64,000 nucleotides of DNA. Source: Setophaga petechia (Eukaryota > Chordata > Aves > Passeriformes > Parulidae). Within the stretch, counting starts at the first letter, position 1, and the number at the start of each line of letters is the position of its first letter. The notes beneath the pieces are model-generated. The model made no database searches. It worked only from the letters and a program-made list of their open reading frames with translations, and was not told where the DNA came from. The position numbers and the translations under genes are program-made. The stretch covers positions 5,271,040 to 5,335,039 of the forward strand of contig JANCRA010000039.1 in assembly GCA_024362935.1 (NCBI GenBank), written 5' to 3'. This document shows, piece after piece, positions 61,701-64,000 of the stretch.

Positions 61701-64000
61701 CCTGAGGGTGTGACAAAGCTGGTCTCCAGAGTTGGGTCCTTCCTCCACTCACTCCTCCTCTCCCTCAGCCTCTGCCCTCCACCGGTGACAACCTCCAGCA
61801 ACAACTTTTGGGTTCAGAGCCACACAATGGGACCTCCCCAGCAGGTGAGGGCTGTCACAACTCCATGGGGCCTTGGGGACAGCTGTCCCTACAGCCCTAG
61901 GGGCTGTTCACTGTTCAAGTGCCCCTGTGACAATTCTCCTCTCTCCTTTCTGCCAGGGCCACAGGGCCTCCAGGCCCCAGGCAGCTGCCCCACTGGAGAC
62001 AGGGTCTTCTCCCACCAGTTCTTGCGTCCTGAGCAGCTCCTCGAGGGGAAGGTAACTGAAACAACTGGGGAATGGTGTGCTGGGTGAGAGAGCCATGTTT
62101 GGGGCACTCAGCCCAGCTCTTACTGCATCAGGGACACAGGGAACTGGGTCTTCAGGACACAAGTGGGTCTTTCCCAGGGAGATCCTGTCATCTTGCCTGG
62201 AGCAGTCAGATTTTTCCAGCTCCTGCAGCCACCAGTCATGGGCTGTTCTGTGTCCCTTCCTCTCCCCAGGATGCAGAAGCCATTTACAACTGGCTGCGTG
62301 AGTTCCAGCTGGAGTCGTACACTCCCAACTTCCTCAACGCTGGCTACGATGTCCCCACCATCAGCCGCATGACCCCGGAGGTGAGGCAGGTCCTTCCCCA
62401 CCCAGAGCTGCCAGCTGTGGGTACTCACTGCCCCCAGCTCCACTGCTGACCACGGCCCCACTCTGCTCCCCTTAGGATCTGACAGCCATTGGTGTGACCA
62501 AACCAGGCCACAGGAAAAAGATCTCTACAGAAATCGGGCAGCTTAGCATTGCTGAGTGGCTGCCCAACTACATCCCGGTGAGTCCCTGGCACTGAGGCTT
62601 TGGTCACCCCCTCTTTTCAGCAGTCAGAGACACCCTAAAAACAGTCTCCTGGGCAGGGAGGGGATGCTGAAGGTGCTGCCCGTTCCTCAATGCTCATGGC
62701 AGTGGCTCTGTGCTCTTTCCAGGCTGACTTGATGGACTGGCTCAGTGCCATTGGGTTGCCCCAGTACCACAAAAAGCTGGTGAACAACGGCTACGATTCC
62801 ATCACCATCGTGACAGACCTGACATGGGAGGACCTGCAAGAGATTGGCATCAACAAGCTGGGTGAGTTCCTCCTGCCATGCTGGAGTGGCCCAGGGCAGC
62901 CAAGTTTCCCACCCAGGTCCCCACGCCCCATTCTGCCTCAGGCTGGGAGGTGCAGGCATGTCCTGAGCACCCGGAAAGGGCAGTTTCTGGCTGTTCTTAA
63001 GAACTGTCCTTGGCCAGCTGGAGCTGGGCCCAGCTAGGTAGATGCCAGCAGTAGTTTGTCTCCTCCCATAGGCAGGGTTTAGATAACCCTGAGGCCTTTG
63101 CCCCATGTGTGACATAGCTACTACTCTTCTTGGCCTGAAAGCAGGCCTTGGGGGTTGGAGCTGACCCAATGTCCCTTTCCTTCCTGCAGGCCACCAGAAG
63201 AAGATCATGTTGGCTGTCAAGAAGCTCAGAGATCTCCGCAAAAGCCTCAATCAAGCAGAAGCAACTCTGGCAAGACGCAAAGTCCCCGGTTCCCTGGACA
63301 TTGTCACCATTGAGTCACTGGAAAATGGGGAGTGCCAGTCCCCACACACGCTCAAAATGACAACCTTCCAGGACAGTGAGCTCAGCTATGAGCTCCAGAC
63401 GGCCATGTCCAACAGCTGCCACGACACACTCGGCATCAAGAGCAGCCAGGGAATGTCACGGAGCCAGGAGAGCATCGGGGTGCGGTCGCGGGGCTCAGGG
63501 CACTCGCAGGACAACGTGCTGTCCCGGCGCCTCTCCAGCCCCTCGCAGGAGAGCCTGGGCAGCGGCGAGAGCAGCAGCAGCAGTGGGCAGTCCTGTGCAC
63601 CCCCCCGCAGCAAGGAGAGCCCGGCCAGCCTGCCGGGCCGGCCCAGCCCCGAGCCCTTTGGGAAGCTCTTGTCCCCCGAGGGGCTGAACGGCTTTGCCAA
63701 TGGTGGCGGCGGGGGCAGCCCTCTCAAGGAGAGGAACCTGCCCGAAGGAACGGATCAGTACACCCGGCCTGCAGCTCAGAAAGGAGCCGGGACTCCAGCG
63801 GTCACTCCCTGTACTCCTCCCCAGACTCCCAGCAAGGGAACAGCCCCATACGTCTTCATGTACCCACATGTCTCCCTGAAATCCCCGACGGCCCCGTCCG
63901 TCCTGGGAGCAGAGCAGCCCAAGGCCCTAGCACATCTCCCCTCCATCTCCCCTGCACAGAAGAGCAGCCTGCAGACGTCAGCCCAAAAAGGCTTCTCCTA
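37671..64000 (+). CDS. CASKIN2: CASKIN2, ankyrin-SH3-tandem SAM scaffold protein (18 coding exons visible, 3' partial)
   Basis: Cytoplasmic multidomain scaffold of the CASKIN family; CASKIN1 binds the synaptic kinase CASK, whereas CASKIN2 is reported not to. Joined exons: 37671-37764, 55640-55691, 57636-57733, 57825-57970, 58110-58205, 59073-59203, 59446-59554, 59686-59794, 60080-60174, 60255-60372, 60604-60786, 61183-61304, 61769-61844, 61957-62051, 62270-62380, 62476-62577, 62723-62861, 63190-64000. All introns are GT-AG and phases agree, giving 895 codons plus two bases without a stop. Domains: six ankyrin repeats (about 48-253), SH3 (283-348), a variable linker (350-508), SAM1 (509-579), SAM2 (580-645) and the start of a Pro/Ser-rich tail. 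The start ATG has G at -3 and +4 and an in-frame TGA at 37632-37634 upstream. The tail motifs ERNLPEGT and PYVFMYP, and the unusually strong match throughout, favour CASKIN2 over CASKIN1. Confidence 0.96.
45861..45949. repeat. Direct tandem duplication, about 42-bp unit
   Basis: Two adjacent copies at 45861 and 45903 share CCTCAGATCCAGCTCCTT at the start and GAGTTGTATTGTG at the end. The second copy has a few extra pyrimidines in the middle. It lies within CASKIN2 intron 1. Confidence 0.9.
51421..51610. repeat. Degenerate short-unit repeat in CASKIN2 intron 1
   Basis: Words such as GGGATGCTCA, GGGGTGCTCA, ACACTCAGGG, AGGCTCATGACA and CTCATGGTACA recur at irregular 25-45 base spacing. The two ends carry near copies of GGGATACTTGCAGCCAGCAGTGT (near 51421 and 51578). 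This looks like a decayed minisatellite. Confidence 0.5.
51950..52720. promoter_or_regulatory. Orphan CpG island within CASKIN2 intron 1
   Basis: A third block of dense CpG and G+C, about 3 kb upstream of coding exon 2. It contains a possible plus-strand donor (GGCGG|GTGAGG near 52166), but no exon or start codon can be tied to it. An alternative CASKIN2 promoter, an enhancer or a non-coding RNA promoter are all possible. Such an island could drive a form lacking coding exon 1, which would need another start codon. Confidence 0.45.
54330..54440. promoter_or_regulatory. AT-rich candidate regulatory element
   Basis: A compact AT-rich block in GC-rich intron sequence with TTAATTAGG, TTTAATTATCC and the octamer-like ATTTGCATGATGAAT. 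These match homeodomain and POU-type words. Conservation cannot be tested here. Confidence 0.3.
55068..55177. repeat. Direct duplication, about 63-bp unit
   Basis: Two units starting at 55068 and 55131 share GGGCAGAGG(G)ATGGGGAT, then CCAAGGT, CACA(G/A)TCCTTG and a TTC end, with several substitutions. Non-coding. Confidence 0.75.
55640..55691 (+). CDS. CASKIN2: CASKIN2 coding exon 2
   Basis: A small 52-base exon with acceptor TCTCTGCAG and donor GG|GTGAGT. It encodes [16 protein letters not shown], the conserved lead-in to the first ankyrin repeat. It enters in phase 1 and leaves in phase 2. Confidence 0.95.
55692..57635 (+). other. CASKIN2 intron 2, with an AT-rich island
   Basis: 1.9-kb intron. 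Most is GC-rich, but 56100-56460 is sharply AT-rich (for example AAATAAATAAGCGTATTATT, AATAATAGAACCAATTATC) and stands out as a possible conserved element or old insertion. No exon is seen. Confidence 0.7.
57636..57733 (+). CDS. CASKIN2: CASKIN2 coding exon 3 (ankyrin repeat 1)
   Basis: Encodes [20 protein letters not shown] and onward to DIKDSN. The ALHHAA-G-LLL pattern is a full ankyrin repeat (about residues 48-80). Acceptor CCACAG, donor AACG|GTAAGG. Confidence 0.96.
57825..57970 (+). CDS. CASKIN2: CASKIN2 coding exon 4 (ankyrin repeats 2-3)
   Basis: Encodes [20 protein letters not shown] and onward to [14 protein letters not shown], repeats 2 and most of 3. The intron before it is only 91 bases. 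The exon ends in phase 0 at GAGGTG|GTGAGT, where the duplicated GTG leaves the exact junction set by the conserved HYEV-SEMLL order. Confidence 0.96.
58110..58205 (+). CDS. CASKIN2: CASKIN2 coding exon 5 (end of repeat 3, start of repeat 4)
   Basis: Phase-0 exon of 32 codons encoding [19 protein letters not shown] then [13 protein letters not shown]. Acceptor CCCTGCAG, donor AAG|GTGAGT. Confidence 0.96.
58206..59072 (+). other. CASKIN2 intron 5
   Basis: 867-base intron with nothing recognisable beyond splice sites. Confidence 0.85.
59073..59203 (+). CDS. CASKIN2: CASKIN2 coding exon 6 (end of repeat 4, repeat 5)
   Basis: Encodes [17 protein letters not shown], a linker, then [18 protein letters not shown]. 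The insert between repeats 4 and 5 (QSKDATDP) is the variable part. Acceptor CATGCAG, donor CAG|GTAAAT, leaving in phase 2. Confidence 0.96.
59365..59420 (+). repeat. Pyrimidine-rich intron segment, copy A
   Basis: TCTCCTCCTCTTGCTCTTGC and the following 35 bases closely match 59974-60030 in the intron two downstream. Here it precedes the acceptor of coding exon 7 by about 25 bases. Confidence 0.8.
59446..59554 (+). CDS. CASKIN2: CASKIN2 coding exon 7 (end of repeat 5, repeat 6)
   Basis: Encodes [20 protein letters not shown] and onward to EVVRLLLE. A long pyrimidine tract precedes its acceptor ACCAG, and part of that tract is repeated in intron 8. Confidence 0.96.
59686..59794 (+). CDS. CASKIN2: CASKIN2 coding exon 8 (end of the ankyrin domain)
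   Basis: Encodes [20 protein letters not shown] through DIKQLLR, closing the ankyrin block and forming its capping helix. Acceptor GGGCAG, donor AGAG|GTGAGG. Confidence 0.96.
59974..60030 (+). repeat. Pyrimidine-rich intron segment, copy B
   Basis: Near-duplicate of 59365-59420, again shortly before a splice acceptor (that of coding exon 9 at 60079). The shared run includes CTTGCTCTTGCTTT, TCCTTCTGCCCTCCCTG and CTCTCTTTC. Confidence 0.8.
60080..60174 (+). CDS. CASKIN2: CASKIN2 coding exon 9 (first half of the SH3 domain)
   Basis: Encodes [20 protein letters not shown] and onward to RAGDVIT. The usual ALYDY motif of SH3 domains reads ALKDF. Acceptor CTTCAG, donor ACG|GTGAGG. Confidence 0.96.
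60255..60372 (+). CDS. CASKIN2: CASKIN2 coding exon 10 (second half of the SH3 domain)
   Basis: Encodes [20 protein letters not shown] and onward to [16 protein letters not shown] single Trp (320) replaces the common WW pair, and the final FPSNY motif reads FPPSI. The intron before it is only 80 bases. Confidence 0.96.
60604..60786 (+). CDS. CASKIN2: CASKIN2 coding exon 11 (variable Pro-rich linker)
   Basis: 61-codon exon rich in Pro, Ala and Gly between the SH3 and SAM domains, with little identifiable conservation except the end [14 protein letters not shown]. It is assigned by open frame, splice signals (AATGCAG, TCAG|GTCAGG) and phase 1 on both sides. Because both flanking phases match, skipping it would keep the frame. 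Confidence 0.88.
60787..61182 (+). other. CASKIN2 intron 11 with a tandem acceptor
   Basis: 396-base intron. Its 3' end reads CCAAGCAGCAG, a NAGNAG-type tandem acceptor that can add or drop one alanine codon. Confidence 0.8.
61183..61304 (+). CDS. CASKIN2: CASKIN2 coding exon 12 (Ser/Gly-rich linker)
   Basis: Encodes [20 protein letters not shown] and onward to ILIENAR. The [19 protein letters not shown] motif is strongly conserved in CASKIN proteins and full of potential phosphoserines. The start may be 61186 if the downstream AG is used. Donor CAGG|GTAGGC. Confidence 0.93.
61305..61768 (+). other. CASKIN2 intron 12
   Basis: 464-base intron with nothing recognisable beyond splice sites. 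Confidence 0.8.
61769..61844 (+). CDS. CASKIN2: CASKIN2 coding exon 13
   Basis: Encodes [20 protein letters not shown] and onward, a poorly conserved linker whose PLPS start fits the family. Acceptor CCCTCAG, donor GCAG|GTGAGG. Confidence 0.88.
61957..62051 (+). CDS. CASKIN2: CASKIN2 coding exon 14
   Basis: Ends with the conserved RPEQLLEGK directly before SAM1; the upstream part ([20 protein letters not shown]) is variable. Acceptor TGCCAG, donor AAG|GTAACT, leaving in phase 0. Confidence 0.94.
62270..62380 (+). CDS. CASKIN2: CASKIN2 coding exon 15 (SAM1, first half)
   Basis: Encodes [20 protein letters not shown] and onward to [13 protein letters not shown], the first helices of SAM domain 1. 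Phase 0 at both ends. Confidence 0.97.
62476..62577 (+). CDS. CASKIN2: CASKIN2 coding exon 16 (SAM1, second half)
   Basis: Encodes [20 protein letters not shown] and onward to [12 protein letters not shown]. The GHRKKI motif is the start of SAM helix 5, and [10 protein letters not shown] is the very short bridge to SAM2. Acceptor CTTAG, phase 0 at both ends. Confidence 0.97.
62723..62861 (+). CDS. CASKIN2: CASKIN2 coding exon 17 (most of SAM2)
   Basis: Encodes [20 protein letters not shown] and onward to [15 protein letters not shown], covering SAM2 helices 1-4. Donor CTGG|GTGAGT in phase 1. Confidence 0.97.
62862..63189 (+). other. CASKIN2 intron 17
   Basis: 328-base intron with nothing recognisable beyond splice sites. 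Confidence 0.8.
63190..64000 (+). CDS. CASKIN2: CASKIN2 coding exon 18 (end of SAM2 and start of the Pro/Ser-rich tail), truncated by the window
   Basis: Opens with [20 protein letters not shown], the last SAM2 helix, then enters the low-complexity tail. Recognisable tail motifs are [26 protein letters not shown] and PYVFMYP. A stretch [11 protein letters not shown] plus a Gly run (GGGGGS) looks longer than in the human protein as I remember it. The frame is open for 811 bases to the window edge. In the family this exon is very large and a coiled C-terminal segment follows; neither that segment nor a stop codon is in the window. Confidence 0.95.

Noticed and set aside
1..64000. tRNA, rRNA, CRISPR arrays, prokaryote-like operons or retroviral genes
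   Set aside because: None was seen: no cloverleaf-like or rRNA core sequence, no regularly spaced identical repeats, and no retroviral gene motifs or LTR pair.

Overview
The window is vertebrate nuclear DNA, most likely from a bird. The genes are split by canonical GT-AG introns, CpG islands mark promoters, interspersed repeats are very sparse, and the one transposon trace I could support resembles a CR1-type non-LTR retrotransposon. Recognisable coding sequence belongs to two genes. One is CASKIN2 on the plus strand, whose human orthologue lies in 17q25.1. The other is a melanin-concentrating hormone receptor of the MCHR1-like (MCHR4) type on the minus strand. In birds this block is expected on a small, GC-rich chromosome (chicken 18), which is inference.

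Layout. Positions 1-17248 hold no gene I can recognise; the clearest structure is a degenerate three-copy tandem repeat at 4710-5040. Positions 17249-18297 (minus) hold the large last coding exon of the receptor, covering all seven membrane helices. The open frame has no ATG and begins at a splice acceptor, so an upstream exon supplies the start; a candidate lies at 18619-18655. A CpG island at 21230-21960 carries a good minus-strand splice donor and is probably the promoter of a minus-strand transcript. Positions 21961-34100 are non-coding, with a CR1 relic, candidate conserved AT-rich elements and a candidate CTCF site. A second CpG island (34100-35250) is the likely CASKIN2 promoter, with a CCAAT box and a strong plus-strand donor at 34943.

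CASKIN2 coding sequence starts at 37671. After one 17.9-kb intron, which contains a third, orphan CpG island near 52 kb, it continues in seventeen compact exons from 55640 to the window edge. All splice phases agree. The 895 codons visible encode six ankyrin repeats, an atypical SH3 domain, two adjacent SAM domains and the start of the proline/serine-rich tail; the C-terminus lies beyond the window.

The two genes have no known joint pathway: one is a neuropeptide receptor, the other a cytoplasmic scaffold. Their proximity is of evolutionary interest. In human the CASKIN2 5' end abuts TSEN54, which I do not see here, while the MCHR1-like receptor, absent from mammals, is present. I found no operon-like, CRISPR, viral or otherwise unknown multi-gene system.
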